64,000 bases of DNA, from positions 46,190 to 110,189 of the forward strand of contig JANNBN010000121.1 of assembly GCA_031385545.1 (NCBI GenBank). The letters run 5' to 3'. Made by a program: the position numbers and the translations under genes. The notes below the pieces were generated by a model. It saw only the letters and a program-made list of their open reading frames with translations. It had not been told where the DNA came from and made no database searches. Position 1 is the first letter of the stretch. Every line of letters begins with the position of its first letter. Of the stretch, positions 25,152-34,648 are shown one piece after another. The stretch is from JANNBN01 sp031385545. Lineage in GTDB: Bacteria > Actinomycetota > Acidimicrobiia > Acidimicrobiales > JANYDT01.

Positions 25152-27901
25152 TGCCCGGCACCTTGACCTCCGACACCTTGACCTCCGGCACCTTGACCTC
25201 CGGCACGGAGGGAGACGTCATCCTCAGCGACGGCTCTACGGTCCACGTCCGCAGCCTCGATCCCACGGATCGTGACGACCTCGTGGCGTTCTTCGATTCG
25301 CTCTCGGCCGAGTCGCGGAGACGACGCTTCTTCCGATCCATCGCACACCTCGAAGGCGCATTGCTCGATCGTCTCCTCGACGTCGATCAGGTCAACGCCA
25401 TCGCCGTCGTGGCGACGCGTCAAGGCCGGATCGTCGGTGTTGGCCGGGCCTATAGAGGAGGCTCCGATGTGGGAGCAACCGGCGACCCACAAAGTGCCGA
25501 AGTTTCCTTCGCGGTCGATGACGGTATGCACGGGCTCGGTATCGCCACAATCCTGCTTGAGATGCTTGCGTCGCGGGCTCGGGTAGTGGGCATCACACGG
25601 TTCGATGCAATCACGCAGGCGGACAACGGCGACATGCTGCGCGTGTTCCGCACTGCCGGGTACCGGCCAACGTTCAAGCGTGAACCCGACGACCCGGGTG
25701 TCATCGCGATCAGCTTCCCCATCGACGACGACGAATCGGTGCGAACAGCACGTTGGCTGCGCGAGCACAGCGCTGCGGCAGCTTCCCTGCGTCCGTTGCT
25801 GCGTCCCGAATCCATCGCCGTGATCGGCGTCTCGAGCACGCGGTCATCACCTGGCCGGATCGTCATGCGCGAACTGATCGCTCACGGATTCACGGGACCT
25901 GTGTACCCCGTCAACCCGCAGGCCGGCACTATCGACGGTGTTGCCGCGTTTGCCCGAATCAAAGACATTCCGAGCGCAATCGGTCCGGTCGACCTCGCGG
26001 TGGTCGCAGTTCCTGCCGCTCACGTGCTGACCGTTGCGAACGAGTGCGCTGACGCCGGCGTCCGTGGACTTCTCGTCCTCTCCTCGGGTTTCGCCGAGTC
26101 GGGCCCCGAAGGCCGAGCGGACCAGGAGGCGCTCGTCGCTGTGTGCCGCAGATCGGGCATGCGTCTCATCGGGCCGAACTGCCTCGGCATCATCACAACC
26201 GATCCGCTGGTGTCTGCCTACGCGATGTTCACCGGGCTCGACGTCCTGCCCGGTGGCGTTGCGTTGATGTCACAGTCGGGCGCGATCGCCATCACAATGA
26301 CATCGCTCGCTACTCGTCGCGGTGTCGGGTTCTCCTCCGTCGTTTCGGTCGGCAACAAGGCCGACGTCAGCGGAAACGACCTGCTGGAGTATTGGGTCGA
26401 TGACGAGTCGACCGACGTCATCGCGCTGTACCTGGAATCGTTCGGCAATCCCCGACGCTTCGCTCGCATCGCTCGCCAGGTCGGCCGCAAGAAGCCGATC
26501 ATCGCCATCAAGGCTGCCCGGTCGAGCGCAGGAGCGAAAGCCGCTGCTTCCCATACGGCGGCGCTCACCGCGTCGGATGCCACGGTGGACGCGCTGTTCC
26601 GCCAGGCAGGAGTGCTCCGTGTGGACGACCCGGGGGAGCTTCTGCTTCTCGCAGCGGCCCTCGAACGCACCACGCTTCCAACTGGCAGACGGGTTGCCAT
26701 TGTCGGCAACGCCGGAGGCCTCGGAATCCTCATGGCCGACGCGCTTGCCTGCGAACAGCTTGCCCTCGCCGAACTTGCTTCCGACACCGTCGCTGCACTG
26801 CGAGCGCACGCTCCCTCTCACGCTGCGGTGACCAATCCCGTCGACCTCACTGCCACCGTCAGCGCCACTCAGTTCGGTGCCGCGCTCCGGGTCGTTCTCG
26901 ACGACCCGGGCATCGATGCCGTCGTCTGTGTCTACGTTCCTGTGCGCGCAGACGAAGCGCAGCCGACCTTCGCAGTGATCGCCGACACGACGCGCGATTC
27001 GACGAAACCTGTACTGCTTCTCTCCGATGAAGGCGCAGCCGAGTCCGGCGATGTCTCCAAGATCGCCATTGCAGCGACCCCTCGCGAGGCCGCGCTCGTG
27101 CTCGCACGTCTCGCCGAACGAGCTGAATGGCTGGCGCGCCCTCATGACACGGATCTGCCGATACCCGAGGAGGTGATCGAGCGCATCAGGGAACTCGTCG
27201 AGCACAATCGCCACCAGAACGAAACGGGTTGGCTGCCATCTACGACGGCGTTCGAGATCTTCCGACTGGCCGGGATACCTACTGCAACTCCCGTCACGGC
27301 AGACGACGCAGAACAGGCTGCCGAAGCAGCGACGACCATGGGGTTTCCCGTCTGTGTCAAGGCGGCCAACCCTACGCTGATGCACAAGAGCGACATCGGT
27401 GCCGTGCACGTGGGACTGCGCGACGAGTTCGGCGTCGTCTGTGCCTTCCAGTCCATCGAGCAGGCGCTCGGAGAAGCCATGCAAGGTGTGATCGTTCAGC
27501 CGGTCGTGCCTCCCGGGGTGGAGATGATCATCGGTATCGAGAACGATCCGCAATTCGGACCCCTGGTCGTCGTAGGGGCCGGAGGGAGAACCGCCGAGCT
27601 GTGGCGCGACACCACCGTGCACCTTGCACCCGTCAACTTCGCCGAAGCCGACCTGATGATCAGGTCGCTGCGGAGCCATCCGCTGTTGACCGGTTTCCGC
27701 GGTGCGCCTCCTGCGGACCGGGACGCGCTGATCGATGCTGTCGTCCGACTGGCGCAACTCGCCGTGGATGTGCCGGATATTGCAGAGCTGGACGCAAATC
27801 CGGTCATCGTTCACCCTCATGGCGTGGTCGCGGTCGACGTGAAGGTCCGAGCCGCACGAAACCCCAACGCCGAACGGGACACGACACGGATCATGCGCTG
27901 A
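25151..27901 (+). CDS. GNAT acetyltransferase fused to ADP-forming acyl-CoA synthetase
   Basis: 916 residues. After a low-complexity TLTSG repeat (residues 4-18, from 15-bp DNA repeats at about 25160-25207) comes a GNAT domain (about 22-190, FAVDDGMHGLGIATILLEMLA acetyl-CoA loop). Then a CoA-binding Rossmann domain (IAVIGVSSTRSSPGRIV), succinyl-CoA-synthetase-like domains (PNCLGIITT; SQSGAIAITM; KAAASHTAAL with the phospho-His) and an ATP-grasp domain at the C-terminus (GFPVCVKAANPTLMHKSDIG). The order is that of actinobacterial Pat-like proteins, which acetylate lysines of metabolic enzymes; the synthetase half may be only a sensor. Monocistronic. Confidence 0.88.
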   Translation: MPGTLTSDTLTSGTLTSGTEGDVILSDGSTVHVRSLDPTDRDDLVAFFDSLSAESRRRRFFRSIAHLEGALLDRLLDVDQVNAIAVVATRQGRIVGVGRAYRGGSDVGATGDPQSAEVSFAVDDGMHGLGIATILLEMLASRARVVGITRFDAITQADNGDMLRVFRTAGYRPTFKREPDDPGVIAISFPIDDDESVRTARWLREHSAAAASLRPLLRPESIAVIGVSSTRSSPGRIVMRELIAHGFTGPVYPVNPQAGTIDGVAAFARIKDIPSAIGPVDLAVVAVPAAHVLTVANECADAGVRGLLVLSSGFAESGPEGRADQEALVAVCRRSGMRLIGPNCLGIITTDPLVSAYAMFTGLDVLPGGVALMSQSGAIAITMTSLATRRGVGFSSVVSVGNKADVSGNDLLEYWVDDESTDVIALYLESFGNPRRFARIARQVGRKKPIIAIKAARSSAGAKAAASHTAALTASDATVDALFRQAGVLRVDDPGELLLLAAALERTTLPTGRRVAIVGNAGGLGILMADALACEQLALAELASDTVAALRAHAPSHAAVTNPVDLTATVSATQFGAALRVVLDDPGIDAVVCVYVPVRADEAQPTFAVIADTTRDSTKPVLLLSDEGAAESGDVSKIAIAATPREAALVLARLAERAEWLARPHDTDLPIPEEVIERIRELVEHNRHQNETGWLPSTTAFEIFRLAGIPTATPVTADDAEQAAEAATTMGFPVCVKAANPTLMHKSDIGAVHVGLRDEFGVVCAFQSIEQALGEAMQGVIVQPVVPPGVEMIIGIENDPQFGPLVVVGAGGRTAELWRDTTVHLAPVNFAEADLMIRSLRSHPLLTGFRGAPPADRDALIDAVVRLAQLAVDVPDIAELDANPVIVHPHGVVAVDVKVRAARNPNAERDTTRIMR

Positions 27902-27995
27902 CTCGCTGGCGGCAGAGAGGCGGCACCTCGAACCGCTCGGGTGGCGGCGGTTCCTTCTGAAAGTGCGATGCTCGCTGCATGCACGGAGCAGAGCG

Positions 27996-29396
27996 ATGAC
28001 CCGGTCAGCCCAAGCAATGCCGGTCCCGGATCCGCTGGCTGCTCGTTCTGCGACCGGCGATCTCGTCCAGTTGCGCACAGCGGTGTTGGCCTGGTTCGCC
28101 ATTTCGCTGCGCACGTTCGGAGGACCAGCTGGGCAAATCGCGGTCATGCACAGAGAACTTGTCGACGAGCGTCGATGGATCGGTGAGCAGCGCTTCCTGC
28201 ACGCCCTGTCCTATTGCACCGTGCTTCCAGGGCCTGAAGCACAGCAGCTTGCGATCTACCTCGGCTGGCTGCTGAACGGCACCATCGGAGGATTGGTCGC
28301 CGGCATCCTGTTCGTGCTCCCCGGCTACATCGCCCTCATGGCACTCTCCGCCGTCTACGCGCAGTGGGGGGCAACCACCGCTGTCGCTGCGGTGTTTGCC
28401 GGGCTCGGCCCGGCGGTTCTTGCAATCGTGTCGCAAGCAGTCCACCGGATTGCGAAGCGAGCGTTGAAGAACAACGTGCTGAAAGCAATTGCGATCGCTG
28501 CGTTCGTTGCACTGTTCGTATTCAACGTGGCGTTTCCGATCGTCATTGCGTCTGCCGGTCTGTGTGGTTGGATCGCCAGCCGTTTCCGGCCGGATCTGTT
28601 CACGACGAAGTCTTCCGCCGACACCGAAACCGGACCGCCGCCGCTGGTCGCCGACGATGCCCTGCACGGCGAGAAGCCGACGGTGCGCAGAGCGGCTCGC
28701 CTGATCGGAATCGGCGCCGTGTTGTGGGCCGGGCCGATCGCACTCGCGGCGGTTGTGTTCGGCCGTTCGCACACGATCGTCGACGAGGGCTTGTTCTTCT
28801 CGGGCACAGCAGTCGTGACGTTCGGCGGCGCGTACGCGGTGCTGTCGTTCGTGGCGCAAAGGGCTGTCACCGTCTACCACTGGCTCCTGCCAGGCGAAAT
28901 GGTCAACGGTCTCGCGTTGGCCGAAACCACACCCGGGCCGCTCATCATGGTGGTGCAGTTCGTCGCGTTCCTCGGAGCGTTCCGCAATCCCGGCACGCTC
29001 AACCCGTGGGTCGCCGGGGTGGTTGGCTCCACCCTTGCGGTCTGGGTGACGTTCGTGCCGTGCTTCCTGTTCGTGTTCCTCGGCGCGCCGCACATCGAAG
29101 GCCTGCGCCACAACACAAACCTGTCTGCTGCGCTCACGGGCATCACCGCTGCGGTGGTTGGCGTCATTGCGAACCTTTCGATCTACTTCTCGATCCACAC
29201 ACTGTTCAGCAGCACACGGGCACACGACCTGGGCCCGATTCACGTGACCGGCCCTGTCTGGTCGGCCATCAGCCCCCGTGCACTGTTCGTCACGGTTCTC
29301 GCGTTCGTACTTGTGTTCCGTCTCAAACTGTCGGTCCTACGCGTGCTTGCAATCTGTGCCGCCGTGGGTGTCGCGCTCCACCTGGCTGCCCGGTAG
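27996..29396 (+). CDS. chrA: chromate transporter, two-domain ChrA
   Basis: 466 residues from ATG 27996. Two homologous CHR domains: the first with SLRTFGGPAGQIAVMH and VLPGPEAQQLAIYLGW, the second with TFGGAYAVLSFVAQ and GLALAETTPGPLIMVVQFVAFLGA. About ten to twelve membrane helices. ChrA exports chromate by exchange or proton motive force. A PadR-type regulator follows by 5 nt. GTG 27963 is a possible longer start. Confidence 0.92.
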   Translation: MTRSAQAMPVPDPLAARSATGDLVQLRTAVLAWFAISLRTFGGPAGQIAVMHRELVDERRWIGEQRFLHALSYCTVLPGPEAQQLAIYLGWLLNGTIGGLVAGILFVLPGYIALMALSAVYAQWGATTAVAAVFAGLGPAVLAIVSQAVHRIAKRALKNNVLKAIAIAAFVALFVFNVAFPIVIASAGLCGWIASRFRPDLFTTKSSADTETGPPPLVADDALHGEKPTVRRAARLIGIGAVLWAGPIALAAVVFGRSHTIVDEGLFFSGTAVVTFGGAYAVLSFVAQRAVTVYHWLLPGEMVNGLALAETTPGPLIMVVQFVAFLGAFRNPGTLNPWVAGVVGSTLAVWVTFVPCFLFVFLGAPHIEGLRHNTNLSAALTGITAAVVGVIANLSIYFSIHTLFSSTRAHDLGPIHVTGPVWSAISPRALFVTVLAFVLVFRLKLSVLRVLAICAAVGVALHLAAR

Positions 29397-29401
29397 ACCA
29401 C

Positions 29402-29938
29402 ATGGTGCGTGTCCGACAGCCAGGCCTGTTACTGGGCGAATGGGCCTGCCTTGCCGCGTTGGGCCAAGGGCGGCTACACGGGTTCGCTGTCGCAAGGCGT
29501 TTGTCGCCGACCGGTGACCTTGGGCGCGTGTGGACCATGTCGCGGCCGCTGACGTATCGGGCTATCGCAACGTTGCACGAGATGGGGATGATCAGGTCCG
29601 CAGGCGAGGAGTCCAGTGAAGGGGGGCCGACTCGAGTTGTGTGGATCCTGACGCCGAAGGGTCGCGCCGCACTGCGCCGCTGGCTGGCCGAACCGGTGTC
29701 GCACCCTCGTGACGTGCGCAGCGAGTTGCTGCTGAAGATCGTGGTATGCGACCTCATGGGTATCGATCGCGACGGGCTTGTAGCTGACCAGCTGGAGCGA
29801 TTCGAGCTGCAACGCGCCGCGCGTCTCGATGAACTGATCGATGCTCCGACGGATCCGGTCCGCGTGTGGCGGGTCGAGTTCGCCGATGCAGCACTCGCGT
29901 TTCTCAGGGCAGTTCGCGTTCACGCGACCCACGGTTGA
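29402..29938 (+). CDS. PadR-family transcriptional regulator
   Basis: 178 residues. N-terminal winged helix (about 8-90: LLLGEWACLAALGQGRLHGFAVARRL ... VWILTPKGRAALRRWL) and a C-terminal helical dimerisation arm (about 100-175). It lies between chrA and modABC, and two 13-bp palindromes are found just after it, before modA. It may control molybdate uptake, chromate export, or both (chromate and molybdate are similar oxyanions). Effector unknown. Confidence 0.85.
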   Translation: MVRVRQPGLLLGEWACLAALGQGRLHGFAVARRLSPTGDLGRVWTMSRPLTYRAIATLHEMGMIRSAGEESSEGGPTRVVWILTPKGRAALRRWLAEPVSHPRDVRSELLLKIVVCDLMGIDRDGLVADQLERFELQRAARLDELIDAPTDPVRVWRVEFADAALAFLRAVRVHATHG

Positions 29939-29946
29939 TCCATTCA

Positions 29947-29982
29947 GTCAGTGACTGACTAGGGTGGATGTCAGTCACTGAC
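29947..29982. promoter_or_regulatory. paired 13-bp palindromes upstream of modA
   Basis: GTCAGTGACTGAC (29947-29959) and GTCAGTCACTGAC (29970-29982). Each is a palindrome and they are reverse complements; centres are 23 bp apart, close to two helix turns. They lie 20 bp before the modA start and immediately after the PadR gene, so they are probably the PadR operator. Confidence 0.7.
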
Positions 29983-30002
29983 CCGACAGCGACGAGGCAC
30001 CT

Positions 30003-30908
30003 GTGAAGATCCAAAACAAAATTCGCCCCATCACAAGTGCCCTCCTGACGTTGCTGGTGTTCTCAACGGCCTCGCCCTCGGTCGCTGTAACCAAGTCCTC
30101 GAAGCCGAGACCGAAACCGACAAGGGCGAGGGTCACGAAGTCACCAATCACCTCCGCTCGGGCGCCAGTGATGACGTCAACCCCGGCCGCTCGGTCGACT
30201 CCTGCTCCTCCCCCGACCAGCGCACCGTTGAGGGGTTCCCTTACCGTGTTTGCGGCGACCTCCCTCACCGCGTCCTTCACCGATATCGCCCGCGCGTTCG
30301 AGGTGGCACATCCTGGTGTGAAGGTGACCATGAACTTTGCAGGGTCGTCCACGCTCGCTACCCAGATTCAAAACGGAGCCCCCGCAGATGTTTTCGCTTC
30401 GGCCGACACAGCAAACATGAACAGACTTTCCAGCGCCCGATCTATTGAAGGTGCACCTGCGATCTTCACGCGGAACAAGCTGATGATCGTCGTTCCGAAG
30501 GGCAACCCGCTGCGGGTCAAGTCCCTCGCCGATCTTGCCAACGCTGAGGTATTTGTCGCGCTTGGCGCGCCAGGAGTTCCGGTCGGCGATTACGCCCGTC
30601 AAATCCTCACCGGCGCTGGAGTGACCGTCACGCCAAGAACACTGGAGTCCAACGTGGCAGCGATTGTGAACAAGGCGGCCCTGCGTGAGATCGACGCCGG
30701 CATCGTCTACATCACCGATGTTGCGGTCGACGACTATCGGGTCGATGGTGTCGCAATTCCCGACCGGCAGAACGTGATTGCGGCCTATCCGATCGCCGTG
30801 ACGAAGGCCAGTAGGAACAAGGCCGCTGCGACAGCGTTCGCGGCTTACACGCAATCGTCTGCTGCACAGGCTGTGCTGGCTACATACAAGTTCCTTCCAT
30901 TGAAATGA
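30003..30908 (+). CDS. modA: molybdate ABC transporter, substrate-binding protein
   Basis: 301 residues from GTG 30003. Signal peptide (to about residue 28), then an unusually long Lys/Pro/Thr/Ser-rich linker (about 30-75), then the ModA fold: GSLTVFAATSLTASFTDIARAFE, FAGSSTLATQIQNGAPADVFASAD with the Ser residues that bind the oxyanion. No lipobox cysteine is seen, so it may be anchored by the signal or by the linker in the wall. Overlaps modB by ATGA. Confidence 0.92.
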   Translation: MKIQNKIRPITSALLTLLVFSTASPSVAVTKSSKPRPKPTRARVTKSPITSARAPVMTSTPAARSTPAPPPTSAPLRGSLTVFAATSLTASFTDIARAFEVAHPGVKVTMNFAGSSTLATQIQNGAPADVFASADTANMNRLSSARSIEGAPAIFTRNKLMIVVPKGNPLRVKSLADLANAEVFVALGAPGVPVGDYARQILTGAGVTVTPRTLESNVAAIVNKAALREIDAGIVYITDVAVDDYRVDGVAIPDRQNVIAAYPIAVTKASRNKAAATAFAAYTQSSAAQAVLATYKFLPLK

Positions 30909-31726
30909 CGAACAGCACGACACGTCACCGCATGGAGAGACGGGGGAAACCTCGAGCACCCATCACGCTGTGCGTCCTGGCAGGTTTGGGAGCGGCACTG
31001 TTCGTGTTGCCGCTCCTCGCATTGCTGGTTCGAGCTCCATGGCGACAGGCGTGGAACATCGTCACCGAGCCAGAAATTCGCACAGCGTTGCGCTTGTCAA
31101 TGATCTGTTCGCTGTCTGCGACGGCGATCAGTTTCATATTCGGAGTTCCCCTCGCCTGGGTGCAGGCGCGTCTGGACTTCCGGGGCCGATCGATACTGCG
31201 GGCCGTCACAACCCTACCGGTAGTGCTTCCTCCGGTCGTGGGTGGGCTTGCGTTGTTGCTTGCGGTCGGTCGCAATGGGATTGTCGGGCGCTACCTCTTC
31301 GAGTGGTTCGCCATCAGGTTGCCGTTCACGACGGTGGGCGCAGTCGTGGCTGAAACCTTTGTATCGATGCCATTTCTGGTGCTCTCGATGGAAGGCGCGT
31401 TCGCAAGTTCGGACACGCGACTCGAAGAAGCAGCGGCAACCCTTGGCGCGTCGCGCTGGACGGTGCTCACCAAGGTCACCCTGCCGGCGCTTCGCCCCTC
31501 GCTGATCGCATCTGGCGTGCTGTGCTGGGCACGGGCGCTCGGCGAATTCGGTGCCACCATCACGTTCGCCGGGAACTTCCCCGGGACGACTCAGACTGTC
31601 CCGCTGTCGGTGTACCAGGCGTTCGAGACGAACCCTCCCGCCGCGATCATGCTCAGCCTGGTCCTTGTGATCATCTCGCTCGTCATCCTGATCTCGCTGC
31701 GTCACCGTCTGGTGGTGCGAGCATGA
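30905..31726 (+). CDS. modB: molybdate ABC transporter, permease
   Basis: 273 residues with about six membrane helices and the permease EAA loop (LEEAAATLGASRWTVLTKVTLPALRPSL) followed by RALGEFGATITFAGN, typical of ModB/CysT-type permeases. Overlaps modA and modC by 4 nt each, giving a coupled operon. Imports molybdate or tungstate with ModA and ModC. Confidence 0.93.
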   Translation: MTNSTTRHRMERRGKPRAPITLCVLAGLGAALFVLPLLALLVRAPWRQAWNIVTEPEIRTALRLSMICSLSATAISFIFGVPLAWVQARLDFRGRSILRAVTTLPVVLPPVVGGLALLLAVGRNGIVGRYLFEWFAIRLPFTTVGAVVAETFVSMPFLVLSMEGAFASSDTRLEEAAATLGASRWTVLTKVTLPALRPSLIASGVLCWARALGEFGATITFAGNFPGTTQTVPLSVYQAFETNPPAAIMLSLVLVIISLVILISLRHRLVVRA

Positions 31727-32421
31727 CCAGCACGGGCGATCCATTCGTCGATGCGAAGATCGTCGTGCGCTACCCGCAGTTCAATGTTGATCTACACCTC
31801 GAAGCGAAACGCGGCGACATCATCGGCGTCGTCGGTCCGAACGGAGCCGGGAAGACCACGATGCTGCGGGCGCTCGCCGGCTTGCAGCCGCTCGACGGTG
31901 GCCGGATCACAATCGGCTCGATCGTCGTCGACGACCCTGCTCAAGGGATCCTTGTCGCTGCCGCGCAACGCCGTGTCGGCGTCGTGTTCCAGGATTACCG
32001 GCTGTTCCCGCACTTGACTGCGCTCGACAACGTGGCGTTCGGCCTTCGCTGCCGCGGTATGAATCGAAGCGCGGCACGCTCCACAGCAGCCGAGTGGCTG
32101 GACCGGGTCGATGTCGCGGATCACCGGGATCACAAACCTGCAGCGCTGTCGGGCGGGCAAGCCCAACGCGTGGCCCTCGCTCGCGCGCTTGCGACCGTCC
32201 CCGACGTGCTGCTGTTGGACGAACCTCTTGCGGCGATCGATCGTGATGCGAGACAGCGGATCCGCGAGGACCTCGCCCGCTATCTCGACGGATTCAGCGG
32301 CACGACGATTCTCGTTTCGCACGACGGCGTGGACATTCGCACACTTGCGAAACAAGCTGTTCGGCTTGAGAACGGCTCGATCAACTGGGCCGGCCCCGCA
32401 CACCAGTTGCCCGCTGACTGA
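31723..32421 (+). CDS. modC: molybdate ABC transporter, ATPase without TOBE domain
   Basis: 232 residues from ATG 31723. Walker A GPNGAGKTT, Q-loop FQDYRLFPHLTALDNVAFGL, signature LSGGQAQRVALARALA, Walker B VLLLDEPLAAID, H-loop VSHD. The family is usually about 350 residues because of a C-terminal TOBE (molybdate-sensing) domain; here it ends after the nucleotide-binding domain, so feedback inhibition by molybdate is probably lost. Confidence 0.92.
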   Translation: MTSTGDPFVDAKIVVRYPQFNVDLHLEAKRGDIIGVVGPNGAGKTTMLRALAGLQPLDGGRITIGSIVVDDPAQGILVAAAQRRVGVVFQDYRLFPHLTALDNVAFGLRCRGMNRSAARSTAAEWLDRVDVADHRDHKPAALSGGQAQRVALARALATVPDVLLLDEPLAAIDRDARQRIREDLARYLDGFSGTTILVSHDGVDIRTLAKQAVRLENGSINWAGPAHQLPAD

Positions 32422-32847
32422 AGCATGCGACTCGCGACTGACCGGCCGTCGTCGGTGATCTAGCCAACACTGCGCGGGGAGCAAGCCACACGTCGCCGCG
32501 GTTCACGCTTCGCCCGGACTCCTCGACGCCGAGTTTTACGAACGCATTTGAATCGAAATACGACACTGTTCTCGACGACCACGTTGTTCACGGTACCGTC
32601 CGACACTGCAGGACCGAGTGGGGGCTCTCGAGCGCGACCGGTCGCGTTCAGTTTCGCCGCGTCGTTGCACCGAGGGGCCGGGCCGATCAACCGTCGGGGT
32701 CCATAGAGCGTTTCCTTCAACTGGTTCGGAGTTGGTCGAGATGAGACCGAACCGACCCTACCCGCAGCGGCACGCGGGGCGGGGCGGAGGGGAGGCCTCG
32801 GGGAGGCGGACCGATCGGCAGCGATCAGTACTATCAGGAGGTGAACC
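32422..32847. other. intergenic region with possible PIN-toxin remnant
   Basis: On the minus strand at 32566-32510 a short frame reads SYFDSNAFVKLGVEESGRS, like the first strand of VapC PIN domains with its first Asp, but similarity ends after about 20 residues. Nothing else was recognised. The 3' edge carries the AGGAGGTG ribosome-binding site of the next gene. Confidence 0.35.
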
Positions 32848-34047
32848 ATGTCTGATCGATCTGCTCCCGTCACTCGATCAGCGTTGAACGATAACGAGCG
32901 TCGGTCCACCAGCTACACCTACTACGCCGCATTCGTTTCGCTCGGCCTGTTCGCCGGCATGTTGGGCCCGTCGATCGACGTGTTCAAACAGCGCACCGGG
33001 TCGAACAACGGACAGATCGCAATCCTGTTCACCATCTCGGCCGTCGGCTACACCATCGGCGGCGTCCTGAGCGGTCGCTTGTTCGACCGGCGGAGCGGCC
33101 ATCCAGTGATGGCCGCCGGGCTCATCGGCGGGGCGATTGCGGTGCTCTGTATGACGAGGGCATCGACACTTGTCGCGCTTGCGGTGCTGATGGCCGGAAT
33201 GGGGTTCGCCACAAGTGCAGTCGACACCGGCGGCAACACGTTGCTGACGTGGCTCCAGGGCGAAAACCTGGGGCCATGGATGATCGCGCTGCATGCAGCG
33301 TTCGGCGTGGGCAGTGCTTTGGCTCCGTTGTTTCTCGAGGTGTCGCGCTCGGCCACCGACGGCATCAACGGCGGCCTGTTGGGGATGGGTCTGGTCGGCA
33401 TCGCCGCCAGCGCGTTGCTGCTGCGCAGGCCAAGCCCAACGCATCTCGCCGAAGACCGCGCTGGTGCAGATAGCGTCATGAAGCCCAAACCTCGGCGCTC
33501 GGCGCTGGTGGTTGCCGCCGCGTTCTTCTTCGTTTACGTCGGCCTCGAACTCGGCTTCGCCGGCTGGGTGTACACGTTCGCCCAAGACCGCGGGCTCTCG
33601 AACCGGAGCGCATCGGTGCTGACCTCTGTGTTCTGGTGGTCTTTTACCGCCGGCCGAGTTCTCGGTATCGCTGTCGCTCGCCGGCTGAGTGCGAAAGCGC
33701 AGATTCTCGTCGATGTGGCCATCACCATCGCCGGTGCTGGGCTGCTCGTCATCAGTTCATCAAGTTCGGCGCTGCTGTGGGCCGGCACCACTGTCCTGGG
33801 CCTCGGCCTGGCCACCATGTTCCCCGCGATGATCAACATCGCCAACGAACGCGTTGCCGTCACCGGGAGCGTCACCTCGTGGTTCATCGGTGGTGCCGGC
33901 GCCGGGTCGGCAGTTCTGCCGTGGGTCATCGGGCACCTCTTCGATCGCAACGGATCAGACATCCTGCCCGGCTTCGTCCTCATCGTCGCGGTCATCGTGG
34001 CTGTCATGGCCACCGCCGCTGCCCGCCTGTTCGAGCGGGCTGTTTAG
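32848..34047 (+). CDS. MFS transporter
   Basis: 399 residues, about twelve membrane helices, preceded by a strong AGGAGGTGA ribosome-binding site. Signature loop GRLFDRRSGHPVMAAGL between helices 2 and 3, and a second half starting near residue 215. Resembles the FucP/Mfsd4-like branch (DTGGNTLLTWLQ in helix 4-5), members of which carry sugars or other small solutes. Substrate unknown; no operon partner. Confidence 0.85.
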   Translation: MSDRSAPVTRSALNDNERRSTSYTYYAAFVSLGLFAGMLGPSIDVFKQRTGSNNGQIAILFTISAVGYTIGGVLSGRLFDRRSGHPVMAAGLIGGAIAVLCMTRASTLVALAVLMAGMGFATSAVDTGGNTLLTWLQGENLGPWMIALHAAFGVGSALAPLFLEVSRSATDGINGGLLGMGLVGIAASALLLRRPSPTHLAEDRAGADSVMKPKPRRSALVVAAAFFFVYVGLELGFAGWVYTFAQDRGLSNRSASVLTSVFWWSFTAGRVLGIAVARRLSAKAQILVDVAITIAGAGLLVISSSSSALLWAGTTVLGLGLATMFPAMINIANERVAVTGSVTSWFIGGAGAGSAVLPWVIGHLFDRNGSDILPGFVLIVAVIVAVMATAAARLFERAV

Positions 34048-34183
34048 TTCGTTCTGGCGTCGGAATTCCGTGCCGGTCACACGTTCAAGGAGGCGCGCTT
34101 GGTTTCCAGCCATGCCACGAATGCGTCGGCATCCATCGGGCGAGCGAGGAAGATTCCCTGGCCTGCGGGCGGTACCGTTGAGG

Positions 34184-34648
34184 ATGCTTGGAACTCCACG
34201 GATTGTTGATTCGCCGGAACAGCTCGTTGCGAAGATTGCTCTTGTGGTTCCCCGGGACCAGATGCCTGTTGTCATGGGGCCCGGGATCAGCGAACTCTTC
34301 ACGGTGGTAAGCGCACAGGGTATCGAGGTCACCGGGCCTTGGTTCGCCCACCACTACGAGATCACCGACACCACCTTCGACTTCGCGATCTGCGTACCCG
34401 TTGCTTCGCCAGTGACCGCATCGGGCCGCGTTATCCCCGATGTTCGTGAGGCCGCGCGAGTGGCGAGGGCTGTGTTGTCGGGGCCGTACGAAGGCCTCGG
34501 CGACGGTTGGGGGGAGTTGATGACCTGGATTGCCGCTGAGGGGCTTCAGCCTCGTACAGACCTGTGGGAAATCTACGTCACCGGTCCCGAGTCAGGTGAC
34601 GATTCGTCGCAGTGGCGTACAGAGTTGAACCGACCTCTGGCGGATTGA
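34184..34648 (+). CDS. GyrI-like / AraC effector-binding-domain protein
   Basis: 154 residues from ATG 34184. The sequence ISELFTVVSAQGIEVTGPWFAHHYEI and the terminal WEIYVTGPESGDDSSQWRTEL match GyrI-like small-molecule-binding (SHS2-type) domains. No DNA-binding domain is attached. Such stand-alone proteins bind or hydrolyse hydrophobic compounds; role here unknown. Confidence 0.75.
   Translation: MLGTPRIVDSPEQLVAKIALVVPRDQMPVVMGPGISELFTVVSAQGIEVTGPWFAHHYEITDTTFDFAICVPVASPVTASGRVIPDVREAARVARAVLSGPYEGLGDGWGELMTWIAAEGLQPRTDLWEIYVTGPESGDDSSQWRTELNRPLAD

Noticed and set aside
26270..28147. A 625-residue minus-strand open frame across the acyl-CoA synthetase.
   Set aside because: Antisense shadow of a strongly supported gene; composition rich in His/Arg/Gly without domains.
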